Under the pieces are notes generated by a model. That model saw only the letters and a list, made by a program, of their open reading frames with translations, ran no database searches and was not told where the DNA came from. A stretch of 64,000 bases of DNA from JAENVU01 sp964544295 (lineage in GTDB: Bacteria; Actinomycetota; Acidimicrobiia; IMCC26256; JAENVU01), in assembly GCA_964544295.1 (NCBI GenBank), contig CAZJBJ010000002.1:1-64000 (forward strand), read 5' to 3'. A program made the position numbers and the translations under genes. Numbering within the stretch: the first letter of the stretch is position 1; each line of letters opens with the position of its first letter. Below, in pieces: positions 1-7,883 of this stretch.

Positions 1-1532
1 AGATTCAGTCCGTCCCGGCCGAACGTCGACCGCTTCCGGGTCAGCGCCACCGGCTCACCGTTCGACGTCGCGGTGCCGATGACGGGACCGTGCACCGACA
101 CCGGATAACGGATGGGCACGCCGTTGAGCGTGCCGGCGTCGAACATCTCGAACGGGCGGCACTCACCGTTGAAGCGGTAGTGATCCGAGGTTCGGGTGGG
201 AGCCGACCCATCCGGGTTGCAGAGCTGCTCGGCGAACACGTCCCGAACATCGTGGTTCGCCGACGTGAGGCTCCACGCGTAGTCCTGCGTCCGACCGATC
301 AGCAGGTACATCGCCATGCCCGGAACCGCAACACCCTGCGCCTCGATACCGGGACCGGTGAGATGAATCTGCTGGACGATCTCGGGGTAGTAGTAGCCGA
401 GCTGCGGTCCCATGACCGCCAGCGTGTTCTTGGTCTTCGACCGGCTCGGATCGACCACCAGGAAGTTCGAAGCCTGCTTCGACGGAACCGGCCCGGCGGC
501 CGGGAACGTCGGGTTCTCCGCCGGCGACGTCGTCGCCGTCGCACCGCTCGGGACCACCGACGCGACCGGAGCTGGCGCCGCGGTCGGTGCGCGCGGGTCG
601 AGCGACACGATGGAGCCTTCGTCGATGGTGACCGATCCGGTCACTGCTCCGCCGGTGAGGACCGGGTAGTCGAACCGCTGCGGGATCGTGGTCGGAGCTT
701 CGGGGTCGTCGAAGAGCATCGTGTCCTCCCACGCCTTGCGCCCCGCGTCGGGTCCGAGCCGATTGACCAGCTTCGAGAGGTATTCGGCGTTCGATGCTTC
801 GGCTCCGCCTCCGGCACCGAAGATCGATCCGATGAACGCGGTCGTCGCGATCACGTCGTTGACCGTCGCCGGAGGTTGATTGTTCCCGCTCGCCTGGAAG
901 TAGGCGGTCATCCCGTCCGCTTCGGCCTGGAGATCGGCGATCAGTTCACGGCCCTTGTCGCCGTAGGTGTCGATGATCAGTTGCACCTGGTCGGTCACGA
1001 GTTGCTCGGTCGCCGCACTCGGGACGAACGACTGCCCACTCGTGACGAGAGCGAACGCGTTGATGCCCGGGATGTCGGCAACCGCCGCCCGGGCCGGGCC
1101 GCGACCCAGCTGGAGGAGCAGGCCGCGGTCGCGCGCCGTCACCCATCCGGCACCGAAGGCCATGTCGGCCCGGGTCTTGCCGGAGACGTGCGCGACGCCG
1201 TACGCGTCGTAGGTCACGGTCGTCCCCGGTCGGCCGGTCGGTTCGACCCGGGTGTCGCCGATCGGCTGGAAGTCCTCGGGGAGGAAGTAGCTGTCGATGT
1301 CCGCGTCGGTGACGTGGCCCCGCAACGGGGTCAGTCCGTCGTAGAGCGGAAGCTGGTCGAGCGAGTTCGGCGTCGTCGGCAACCCGCCGTAGTTTCCCGG
1401 CGGCAGGATGTACCGAGCCCGGTCCTCGCCGCGAGTCCACGGTCGGATCGCCACGGGCCGACAGGCCGTGGCGAGCAGCCCGGCCGCGACCAGCAGCACC
1501 AGTGCGGTGCGACGACGACGTGAACGGTCCAT
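1..1532 (-). CDS. Penicillin acylase family lipoprotein (3' end cut by window edge)
   Basis: About 510 N-terminal residues are visible; the rest lies beyond the left edge. The protein opens with arginines 5-8, a hydrophobic run and ATAC with Cys24, a lipoprotein signal, so the enzyme is probably anchored outside the membrane. The block VAHVSGKTRADMAFGAGWV followed by ARDR is typical of the family's N-terminal part. QASNF around Ser355 fits the nucleophile that becomes the new N-terminus after self-cleavage into alpha and beta chains. The family are Ntn hydrolases that split amide bonds in beta-lactams, acyl-homoserine lactones and similar acylated molecules; the substrate here cannot be told. 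The ATG at 1530-1532 is chosen because the signal peptide starts there. Confidence 0.8.
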   Translation of the reverse strand, partial: MDRSRRRRTALVLLVAAGLLATACRPVAIRPWTRGEDRARYILPPGNYGGLPTTPNSLDQLPLYDGLTPLRGHVTDADIDSYFLPEDFQPIGDTRVEPTGRPGTTVTYDAYGVAHVSGKTRADMAFGAGWVTARDRGLLLQLGRGPARAAVADIPGINAFALVTSGQSFVPSAATEQLVTDQVQLIIDTYGDKGRELIADLQAEADGMTAYFQASGNNQPPATVNDVIATTAFIGSIFGAGGGAEASNAEYLSKLVNRLGPDAGRKAWEDTMLFDDPEAPTTIPQRFDYPVLTGGAVTGSVTIDEGSIVSLDPRAPTAAPAPVASVVPSGATATTSPAENPTFPAAGPVPSKQASNFLVVDPSRSKTKNTLAVMGPQLGYYYPEIVQQIHLTGPGIEAQGVAVPGMAMYLLIGRTQDYAWSLTSANHDVRDVFAEQLCNPDGSAPTRTSDHYRFNGECRPFEMFDAGTLNGVPIRYPVSVHGPVIGTATSNGEPVALTRKRSTFGRDGLN

Positions 1533-1653
1533 GGAACAGCCCCCCAAAGATGACCCGGCGATCCGGGTTGGCAGGGCGCGAGGGTACTATCTGAGCGGAA
1601 TTGCACCAATCCGCCGCACGTTGGGCGGGTACTGGAAGGCGGCGAGGCTCGGG

Positions 1654-3918
1654 TCAGGCGGCCGAGAAACTCGAACGGCGGGCGCCGGCGAGCAATCCGA
1701 CGATGGCCTCCGGGGCCACCGGTCGGGACACGAGATACCCCTGCCCCCGTTGGCATCCCTGCGCCCGGAGCGTCTCGAGTTGGGGCGAATCCTCGATGCC
1801 CTCTGCGATCGTGCCCAGCCCGAGCGCGTGGGCGAGCGCCACCATGGCCTGGATGAGTACCGCCGACTCGGGGGCGTCGCTCATGCCGGCGATGAACGAA
1901 CGATCGATCTTGAGCGCGTCCACGGGGAATTGTCGCAGGTACCCCAGTGAGGCGTACCCGGTCCCGAAGTCGTCGATGGCGATCGACACGCCCAGGCCTT
2001 TCAACTCCGACAGGCGGGCCACCGTCGCATCCGCGTCACTCATCAGCGCGGTCTCGGTGATCTCGAGGAGGAGCGCCGACGGGTCGAGGCCGCTCGCATG
2101 AAGCGCGTTGCGAACGTCGGCGACCAGTCCATCGTGTTCGAGCTGGCGCATCGAGACGTTCACCGACAACGAGAGCGGATGGCCCGCGCGCTTCCACTCG
2201 GCGGCTTGGCGGCACGCCTCCCCCAGCACCCACCGGCCGACCTCCACGATCTGGCCGGTCTCCTCCAGCATCGGGACGAACTCATTGGGTCCCACCAGAC
2301 CCCGCACCGGATGGGACCAGCGCAGGAGCGCCTCGACGCCGTAGATCCGCATGGTGTCGAGATCGAAGAGCGGCTGGTACAGGATGTGGAACTCGTCGTG
2401 GGCGAGTGCGGCCATCAGATCCATCTTGAGGCCGAGCCGATCGAGAACCGCGGACTGCATCTCCGGCTCGAACGATGCCACCCCGTCCTTGCCCAGTGCC
2501 TTCGCGCGGTACAGGGCGATGTCGGCATCGCGCAGGAGGTCCTCCGCCGATTCTCGATGGCCACTCGCGATGCCGACGCTGGCCGTGACATGCAGCGCAC
2601 CGCCAACTCGTTCGCCGAGATGGAAGGGCTCCCGCAGCACCGCCAGCAGACGCTCGGCCAGGATCTCCGGTCCGGCGGCGATCGAGACTCCCTCGGCCAG
2701 GATCACGAACTCGTCACCGCCCAACCGACCCACGGCGTCGCTGTCCCGCACGGTGGCGCGGAACCGATCGGCGACGGCGCGCAGGAGTCGGTCGCCGGTC
2801 TCGTGGCCGAACGTGTCGTTGACCTCCTTGAAGTTGTCGAGGTCGATGAACAAGGCCGCGATCGGCTCGTGGGACCGTCGACTGCGAACCAACATCTGCT
2901 CGGTGCGGTCGTGGATCAGCGTCCGGTTGGCGAGTGACGTCAAGGGATCGTGGAGTGCCTGGTGGGCGAGGAGTTCCTCGGCCTCCTTGCGCTCGGTGAT
3001 GTCGCGGAGGTTCCCGACGAAGCCGCCGACGGACGGTTGGTCGCGCAGGTCGCTCAGGATCACCTCGGCGTAGCGCCACGACCCGTCCTCGTGACGGAGA
3101 CGCACCTCGATCGGTTCGGTGACGGATGCGTCATCGAGGCGAGCGGAGAGTTCCGCTCCGACCCGTTCCTGATCGTCGGGGTAGATGAGTTCGAGTGCGG
3201 ATCGGTCGATCACGTCCTCCGGCGACGCGCCGAGCAACGCCGCGGTGGAGGGGGACGCGTAGGTGATCGTCCCCTGGTGATCCATCACGAGGATCGTGTC
3301 CGAGGAGTTCTGCACCAACGACCGGAACCGTTCCTCGCTCGCCCGCATCGAGGCCTCGGCATCTTCCTTCTGTTCCATCGACGCGCCCGCCATCCGGATC
3401 ACGAAGGCGAGCACGAACGCGCCCATCACGCTCAACGCCTGCGCCTGCGGGTTCGAGAGGAACGACGGGAAGATGCACTGCTGGATCCCGAGCATCCCGA
3501 CCGCGATTCCGACCATGCTCCACAGCAAGGTGATGCGCCAGGTCCGAGAGCCGTCGTGGGCGAGGTTCTCGAGCGCCACGAACACGAACGCACCGGTCAG
3601 GACCGGACCCCACCCAGCCACGTTGATCACCGCGACGACCGCAGCACAGTGGACCGCGATGCGCAGATGGAGATACCCCATCGTCGGACGCCGGCGGTAG
3701 ATCGAGTCGGCGAGGAAACTCGAGATCGGTACCGCGAGGAAGATCGCGATCCAGAGCGCGACGGGTTCCTCCGCGACCCAGCCGAAACGCTCGAGTACCA
3801 GGATGATCGCGAACGCCGCCGGACCCATCGCATAGCCCAACAGGTACGTCGTCATCCGCCGCGGCACCGGTGGCGCCGCCGGCGGCGTCTCGAGCACATT
3901 CGTCGGCAGGTCGGGCAT
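1654..3918 (-). CDS. Membrane-bound PAS-GGDEF-EAL cyclic-di-GMP enzyme
   Basis: A 754-residue protein that should make and/or degrade cyclic di-GMP. Residues ~20-185 hold several membrane segments forming a sensor-like unit. A PAS domain follows (~205-320), then GGDEF (~325-490) with the motif GRLGGDEFVIL intact and RDSD exactly five residues ahead, which is the product-inhibition I-site. The EAL domain (~500-745) has VEALLRW, LEITET and IDDFGTGYASL, so its phosphodiesterase residues are also present. Both activities may therefore be real. An in-frame GTG lies 12 codons upstream, but the ATG at 3918 has GGGGGA just before it and was preferred. The ligand sensed by the membrane and PAS parts is unknown. 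Confidence 0.9.
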   Translation of the reverse strand: MPDLPTNVLETPPAAPPVPRRMTTYLLGYAMGPAAFAIILVLERFGWVAEEPVALWIAIFLAVPISSFLADSIYRRRPTMGYLHLRIAVHCAAVVAVINVAGWGPVLTGAFVFVALENLAHDGSRTWRITLLWSMVGIAVGMLGIQQCIFPSFLSNPQAQALSVMGAFVLAFVIRMAGASMEQKEDAEASMRASEERFRSLVQNSSDTILVMDHQGTITYASPSTAALLGASPEDVIDRSALELIYPDDQERVGAELSARLDDASVTEPIEVRLRHEDGSWRYAEVILSDLRDQPSVGGFVGNLRDITERKEAEELLAHQALHDPLTSLANRTLIHDRTEQMLVRSRRSHEPIAALFIDLDNFKEVNDTFGHETGDRLLRAVADRFRATVRDSDAVGRLGGDEFVILAEGVSIAAGPEILAERLLAVLREPFHLGERVGGALHVTASVGIASGHRESAEDLLRDADIALYRAKALGKDGVASFEPEMQSAVLDRLGLKMDLMAALAHDEFHILYQPLFDLDTMRIYGVEALLRWSHPVRGLVGPNEFVPMLEETGQIVEVGRWVLGEACRQAAEWKRAGHPLSLSVNVSMRQLEHDGLVADVRNALHASGLDPSALLLEITETALMSDADATVARLSELKGLGVSIAIDDFGTGYASLGYLRQFPVDALKIDRSFIAGMSDAPESAVLIQAMVALAHALGLGTIAEGIEDSPQLETLRAQGCQRGQGYLVSRPVAPEAIVGLLAGARRSSFSAA

Positions 3919-4025
3919 TGCATCCCCCACATCGCAGCGGCGCGACCCACACACCGCGTCGCGGCGCCAACCCCGTACTTCGACCCGCCGGCATCGGCCC
4001 TTGAGGTCCTTCGGCCCGGACGCGA

Positions 4026-4065
4026 CGAAGCCCGGACCCCAAGTCAGATCGGGGTCCGGGCTTCG
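4026..4065 (-). terminator. Hairpin downstream of type II glutamine synthetase
   Basis: CGAAGCCCGGACCCC at 4026-4040 and its exact reverse complement at 4051-4065 form a 15-bp stem with a 10-nt loop. It lies about 30 nt after the stop of the glutamine synthetase gene and before the GGDEF-EAL start. There is no U-tract, which is common for terminators in high-GC actinobacteria. Confidence 0.75.
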
Positions 4066-4096
4066 CTCGTTCAGGTACCGAAGCGTGAACGGTGCG

Positions 4097-5095
4097 CTAC
4101 GCCAGGGCGGAACAGCAGGTGTTGACGATGAGGCGTGTCACCACGTACGGATCGATGTTGGCGTTCGGGCGCCGGTCTTCGATATAGCCCTTCTTGTCCT
4201 GTTCTACCTGCCACGGAATGCGGACTGACGCGCCACGGTCCGACACGCCGTAGCTGTAGACGTCGTGCGGCGCCGTCTCGTGCTGGCCGGTGAGGCGCTG
4301 TTCGATGCCGTGCCCGTATCCCGCCACATGCTCGTCCACCACGGTGCCGAGCGCCTCGCAGGCCGTGATGATCGCGTCGTAGTTCTCACGCATGGCGTTG
4401 GTCGAGAAGTTGGTGTGGGCGCCAGCGCCGTTCCAGTCTCCCAACACGGGCTTGGCCGTGATCGTCACCGCGATCCCGAAGTCCTCGGCGATCCGGTAGA
4501 GCAGATAGCGGGCGACCCAGAGCTGATCCGACACGTCGAGGGGCGAGAGCGGACCGACCTGGAACTCCCACTGCCCGGGCATGACCTCGGCGTTGATACC
4601 CGAGATCGCGAGACCGGCCTCGAGACACGCGTCGAGATGTGCCTCGACGATCTCACGGCCGAAGACCTCGTCCGCGCCGACGCCGCAGTAGTAGAAGCCC
4701 TGCGGGGCCGGGAACCCACCCGGGGGGAATCCGAACGGACGGCCGTCCTGAAAGAAGTTGTACTCCTGTTCGATGCCGAACAGCGGCTCCTGATCAGCGA
4801 ACTTCTCGGCCACGGTCACGAGCTTGGCCCGCTGGTTCGAGACGTGGGGCTCCATGCTCGTGTAGAGCACCTCGCACATGACCAGCTTGTTGTCGCCACC
4901 GCGAATCGGGTCCGGGCACGAGAAGACGGGTCGCAGCACACAGTCCGACTTGTCGCCGGGGGCCTGGTTCGTACTCGAACCGTCGAAACCCCAGATCGGG
5001 AGATCGCCGCCATCCGCAATGATCTTGGTTTTGGATCGGAGCCGGGCAGTCGGCTCGGTGCCGTCGATCCAGATGTACTCGGCCTTGTACGCCAC
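4097..5095 (-). CDS. glnII: Glutamine synthetase, type II (GSII)
   Basis: Makes glutamine from glutamate, ammonia and ATP in the cytoplasm. The 332-residue length and the motifs WGFDGSSTNQAPG, GIEQEYNFF, INAEVMPGQWEFQVG and RGASVRIP are those of the eukaryote-like GSII family, not of the 440-470 residue GSI. The gene is divergent from a GSI gene that is linked to a GlnR-like regulator, so the locus carries two unrelated synthetases. GSII enzymes in Streptomyces are nitrogen-controlled; regulation here by the neighbouring regulator is inference. The GTG start at 5095 has AGGAG seven nucleotides upstream. A strong hairpin follows the stop. Confidence 0.95.
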   Translation of the reverse strand: MAYKAEYIWIDGTEPTARLRSKTKIIADGGDLPIWGFDGSSTNQAPGDKSDCVLRPVFSCPDPIRGGDNKLVMCEVLYTSMEPHVSNQRAKLVTVAEKFADQEPLFGIEQEYNFFQDGRPFGFPPGGFPAPQGFYYCGVGADEVFGREIVEAHLDACLEAGLAISGINAEVMPGQWEFQVGPLSPLDVSDQLWVARYLLYRIAEDFGIAVTITAKPVLGDWNGAGAHTNFSTNAMRENYDAIITACEALGTVVDEHVAGYGHGIEQRLTGQHETAPHDVYSYGVSDRGASVRIPWQVEQDKKGYIEDRRPNANIDPYVVTRLIVNTCCSALA

Positions 5096-5276
5096 GTGAT
5101 GCTCCTGATTGTCCGTGCGGGTAAAACGTGTGGTCCGGTGGACCGAAGCTCGCCACCCCGCTGCGTAGCGGAGGCGACCGAGAGCTTTTCGGTCTGCAGT
5201 TTCAGCTCTATTGCCGAAATATGAACGCTCTGTAACCCCGGGATCCCCGGGCAGCGGGAGCCTAGGCGAGGGTTCC

Positions 5277-5282
5277 TACACT
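5277..5282 (+). promoter_or_regulatory. Possible -10 element for glnA
   Basis: TACACT lies in the divergent gap 40 nt before the glnA start, leaving room for a leader that contains the GGAG ribosome site at 5310-5313. No convincing -35 box is seen at 16-18 nt spacing. Confidence 0.35.
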
Positions 5283-5321
5283 GTGCCGAGCCGGGCGTTT
5301 CCCCTGATCGGAGCAGTCGCG

Positions 5322-6647
5322 ATGTCACCTCAGCTCGAGTACGTGCTGCGCACCGTGGAGGAACGCGGGGTGCGATTCGTCCAGCTCTGGTTCACCGACG
5401 TGCTCGGATCGCTCAAGGGGTTCGCGATCACGCCGGCTGAGCTGGAGAACGCCCTCGAAGAAGGCATGACCTTCGACGGCTCGGCCATCGAGGGCTATTC
5501 GCGGGTGCAGGAATCCGACATGCTCGCGGTGCCGGATCCGTCGACCTTCGAGATCGTCCCCTGGCGCGGCGACGACGCGCCGGTGGCTCGCATGTTCTGC
5601 GACATCCGCACGCTGGCCGGCGACGCCTTCGACGGCGACCCCCGCTGCGTGCTGCGCCGCAACCTCGACCGCACCCGCGAACACGGATACACGTTCTTCG
5701 TCGGGCCCGAGATCGAGTACTTCTACTTCAGCTCGGAACACGAACCCGAGCCACTCGACCGGGCCGGCTTCTTCGACCTCACCCACACGAACGAGGCGAA
5801 CGAGTTGCGGCGACGCACGATCCTCACCCTCGAGGCGATGGGAATCCCCGTCGAGTACTCGTTCCACGAGAACGGCCCGAGTCAACACGAGATCGACCTG
5901 CGCTACACCGACGCCCTGTCGATGGCCGACAACGTCATGACGTTCCGGACCGTGGTCAAGCGCGTCGCGAGCGAGCTCGGCGTGCACGCGACGTTCATGC
6001 CCAAACCGATCGCAGGCGCGTTCGGCTCCGGGCTCCACGCGCACCTCTCGTTGTTCGAAGGCGACGTCAACGCCTTCCACGACCCGGGCGACCCCCAGGG
6101 GCTGTCCAAGGTGGGCAAGCACTTCGTCGCGGGTCTGTTGCGGCACGCACGCGAGATCACCGCGGTCACGAACCAGACCGTCAACTCCTACAAGCGACTG
6201 ATCGCCGGTTACGAGGCACCCACCTACATCTCCTGGGCCCACAACAACGAGTCGGCCCTGGTGCGTATCCCCGCGCCGACGCGCGACAAGGAATCGAGCA
6301 CCCGCATCGAGTTCCGGTCACCCGACCCCGCCTGCAACCCGTACCTGGCATTCGCGTTGATGCTCGCCGCCGGCATGAAGGGCGTCGAGGAGGGATACGA
6401 CCTCCCCGAGGAGGCGACGAACAACATCTTCGAGATGTCGCCCGCGGCGCGGGTCGAGGCCGGCATCGACCTGCTCCCGCAGTCGCTTTCCGAGGCGCTC
6501 GACGTCATGGAACAGTCCGCGCTCGTGGTCGACGCGCTCGGTGAGCACGTCTTCGACTACTTCATCCGGAACAAGCGCCGGGAGTGGGACGCCTACAAGG
6601 AGCAGGTCACGCCCTGGGAGCTCGACCGCTATCTCGGATCGCTGTGA
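5322..6647 (+). CDS. glnA: Glutamine synthetase, type I-alpha
   Basis: A 441-residue cytoplasmic glutamine synthetase. FDGSAIEGYSR, the ENGPSQHEIDL block, NSYKRLIAGYEAP and the C-terminal EWDAYKEQVTPWELDRY place it with the short GSI-alpha enzymes (Bacillus GlnA type). At the place where GSI-beta enzymes carry the adenylylated tyrosine, this protein reads NNIFEMS, so phenylalanine replaces tyrosine and control by adenylylation is not possible. The ATG at 5322 is used because GGAG precedes it; a longer frame upstream has no homology. The next gene, a GlnR-like regulator, starts 1 nt after the stop, so the two are probably co-translated. Confidence 0.95.
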   Translation: MSPQLEYVLRTVEERGVRFVQLWFTDVLGSLKGFAITPAELENALEEGMTFDGSAIEGYSRVQESDMLAVPDPSTFEIVPWRGDDAPVARMFCDIRTLAGDAFDGDPRCVLRRNLDRTREHGYTFFVGPEIEYFYFSSEHEPEPLDRAGFFDLTHTNEANELRRRTILTLEAMGIPVEYSFHENGPSQHEIDLRYTDALSMADNVMTFRTVVKRVASELGVHATFMPKPIAGAFGSGLHAHLSLFEGDVNAFHDPGDPQGLSKVGKHFVAGLLRHAREITAVTNQTVNSYKRLIAGYEAPTYISWAHNNESALVRIPAPTRDKESSTRIEFRSPDPACNPYLAFALMLAAGMKGVEEGYDLPEEATNNIFEMSPAARVEAGIDLLPQSLSEALDVMEQSALVVDALGEHVFDYFIRNKRREWDAYKEQVTPWELDRYLGSL

Positions 6648-6648
6648 C

Positions 6649-7326
6649 ATGGAGCCGTTGCTGATCTATCCCGACCCGCCACCGGCGCTGCTCGTCCAGA
6701 CCTTGGACCTGGGCGGATACGCCTGGAAGGCGGTCGGCAACGCGGCGATCGCCACCGCCGACGAGCCCGCGGACGGGTGGGGCGGCGCGATCATCGCGGC
6801 GGACACCGATCCCGAGGGCGCGCTGTCGCTCTGCCGCACGCTGCGCAAGCGCGACGCGGTGCTCGAACCGCTGTTGATGCTCGTCACGGGCGCGCAACTG
6901 AGCGAACTCGGCGAACGCGAGGACCTCTTCGACGACTTCTGCCTCACGCCGTTCCACCCCCAGGAGCTCGAGGCCCGCCTCCGGCACCTCATGTGGCGGG
7001 CCGGGCGCGGCTCCGCGCCCGAACTCGTCGAGTACGGCGACCTGGCGCTCAACCTCGAGACGTACCAGGCGGCCCTGTCCGGCCGGCCGCTGGACCTCAC
7101 CTACATGGAATACGAGTTGCTGAAGTTCTTCGCGACCCATCCGGCCAAGGTCTTCACCCGCGAGCAGCTGCTCTCACGAGTCTGGGGCTACGAGTACTAC
7201 GGCGGCGCCCGGACCGTCGACGTCCACGTCCGGCGCTTGCGGGCCAAGCTCGGCGAGGAGCACGCCAACCTGATCCAGACGGTGCGGTCGGTCGGCTACC
7301 GCTTCGGTCAGACCCGCTCGTTCTGA
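6649..7326 (+). CDS. GlnR-like orphan response regulator
   Basis: A 225-residue OmpR-type regulator. The C-terminal winged helix is strongly conserved (GDLALNLETYQAALSGRPLD, LTYMEYELLKF, RTVDVHVRRLRAKLG) and closely resembles Streptomyces GlnR, the global nitrogen regulator. The N-terminal receiver is degenerate: the conserved lysine of the usual KPF motif is threonine (LTPF), and no normal acidic pocket is evident, as in other atypical receivers that work without a kinase. No histidine kinase is adjacent. It follows glnA after 1 nt and has no ribosome site of its own. Control of glnA and the divergent glnII is the likely role, inferred from context and similarity. Confidence 0.85.
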   Translation: MEPLLIYPDPPPALLVQTLDLGGYAWKAVGNAAIATADEPADGWGGAIIAADTDPEGALSLCRTLRKRDAVLEPLLMLVTGAQLSELGEREDLFDDFCLTPFHPQELEARLRHLMWRAGRGSAPELVEYGDLALNLETYQAALSGRPLDLTYMEYELLKFFATHPAKVFTREQLLSRVWGYEYYGGARTVDVHVRRLRAKLGEEHANLIQTVRSVGYRFGQTRSF

Positions 7327-7335
7327 GCTCGCGGG

Positions 7336-7341
7336 TAAGGT
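7336..7341 (+). promoter_or_regulatory. -10 element of a leaderless gene (7349)
   Basis: TAAGGT is followed by 7 nt and then the GTG start; no ribosome site is needed if transcription starts at the GTG. Confidence 0.45.
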
Positions 7342-7348
7342 CGGGGCC

Positions 7349-7492
7349 GTGCCTGGAGTCGTGATCATCATCGCCGTACTGGTCCTGGTCGGACCGATCG
7401 CCATCATGCTCGGCGGGGCCGCGTGGTCGGCGCTCATCGGCTGGGCCGTCGGCGACGACGCCGATCAGCGCGCCGAAGGTCAACCGGTCTGA
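7349..7492 (+). CDS. Small single-span membrane protein
   Basis: A 47-residue open frame filling the gap between the regulator and the convergent RidA gene, which ends 2 nt beyond its stop. Residues ~4-35 are almost entirely hydrophobic (VVIIIAVLVLVGPIAIMLGG) and the tail is charged, as in one-span inner-membrane peptides. The GTG start has a TAAGGT box 7 nt upstream, consistent with a leaderless transcript. No family is recognised. Its reality rests on the promoter fit and the snug spacing, so confidence is moderate. Confidence 0.5.
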   Translation: MPGVVIIIAVLVLVGPIAIMLGGAAWSALIGWAVGDDADQRAEGQPV

Positions 7493-7493
7493 A

Positions 7494-7883
7494 TCACTTC
7501 GCGGGCAGGTAGACCCAGGTCTCGATCTCGACCTTGGCCCCGCCGGGCAGCGCCGACACTTCGACGGTCGAACGCGCCGGCCGGTGATCGCCGAAGACCT
7601 CGGCGTACACCTCGTTCATCGCCGCGAAGTCGCCGGCGTCGGTGACGAACACGGTCGTCTTCGCGACATCGGTCCGGCTCGCACCGCAGTCGGCGAGGAC
7701 GCCCACGATGTTGTCGAGCACGCGCCGGGCCTGGGTCGCCGCGTCACCGGTGACGAACTGGCCGGTTGCGGGATCGAGCGGCACCTGGCCGGCGAGGACC
7801 AGCCAGTCGCCGGCGCGCACCGCAGGTGAATACGGGCCGGCCACGGCCGGCGCACTCGGGGTGGGGACAGGGGAAACGGTCAC
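7494..7883 (-). CDS. RidA family (YjgF/YER057c) protein
   Basis: A 129-residue RidA-like protein; canonical members hydrolyse reactive enamine/imine intermediates released by PLP enzymes. GPYSPAVRAGDWLVLAGQVP, NIVGVLADCGAS and RPARSTVEVSALP match, with the arginine of PARS in the place of the substrate-carboxylate-binding arginine. The GTG start (7881-7883) overlaps the stop of the upstream Mo-hydroxylase-like gene as GTGA, so translation is coupled. It is the last gene of the run SufR-like, ErpA, 2Fe-2S/Mo fusion, RidA. A longer frame upstream exists but is a shadow of the neighbouring gene. Confidence 0.85.
   Translation of the reverse strand: MTVSPVPTPSAPAVAGPYSPAVRAGDWLVLAGQVPLDPATGQFVTGDAATQARRVLDNIVGVLADCGASRTDVAKTTVFVTDAGDFAAMNEVYAEVFGDHRPARSTVEVSALPGGAKVEIETWVYLPAK

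Noticed and set aside
90..1523. A 477-codon open frame on the plus strand
   Set aside because: It is antisense to the penicillin acylase gene, is very rich in arginine and has no homology; a high-GC shadow frame.
5212..5236. Possible GlnR box (GAAAT...GTAAC) in the glnII-glnA gap
   Set aside because: The half-sites do not have the 6-nt spacing of the known a-site/b-site pair, so this is only a chance resemblance at present.
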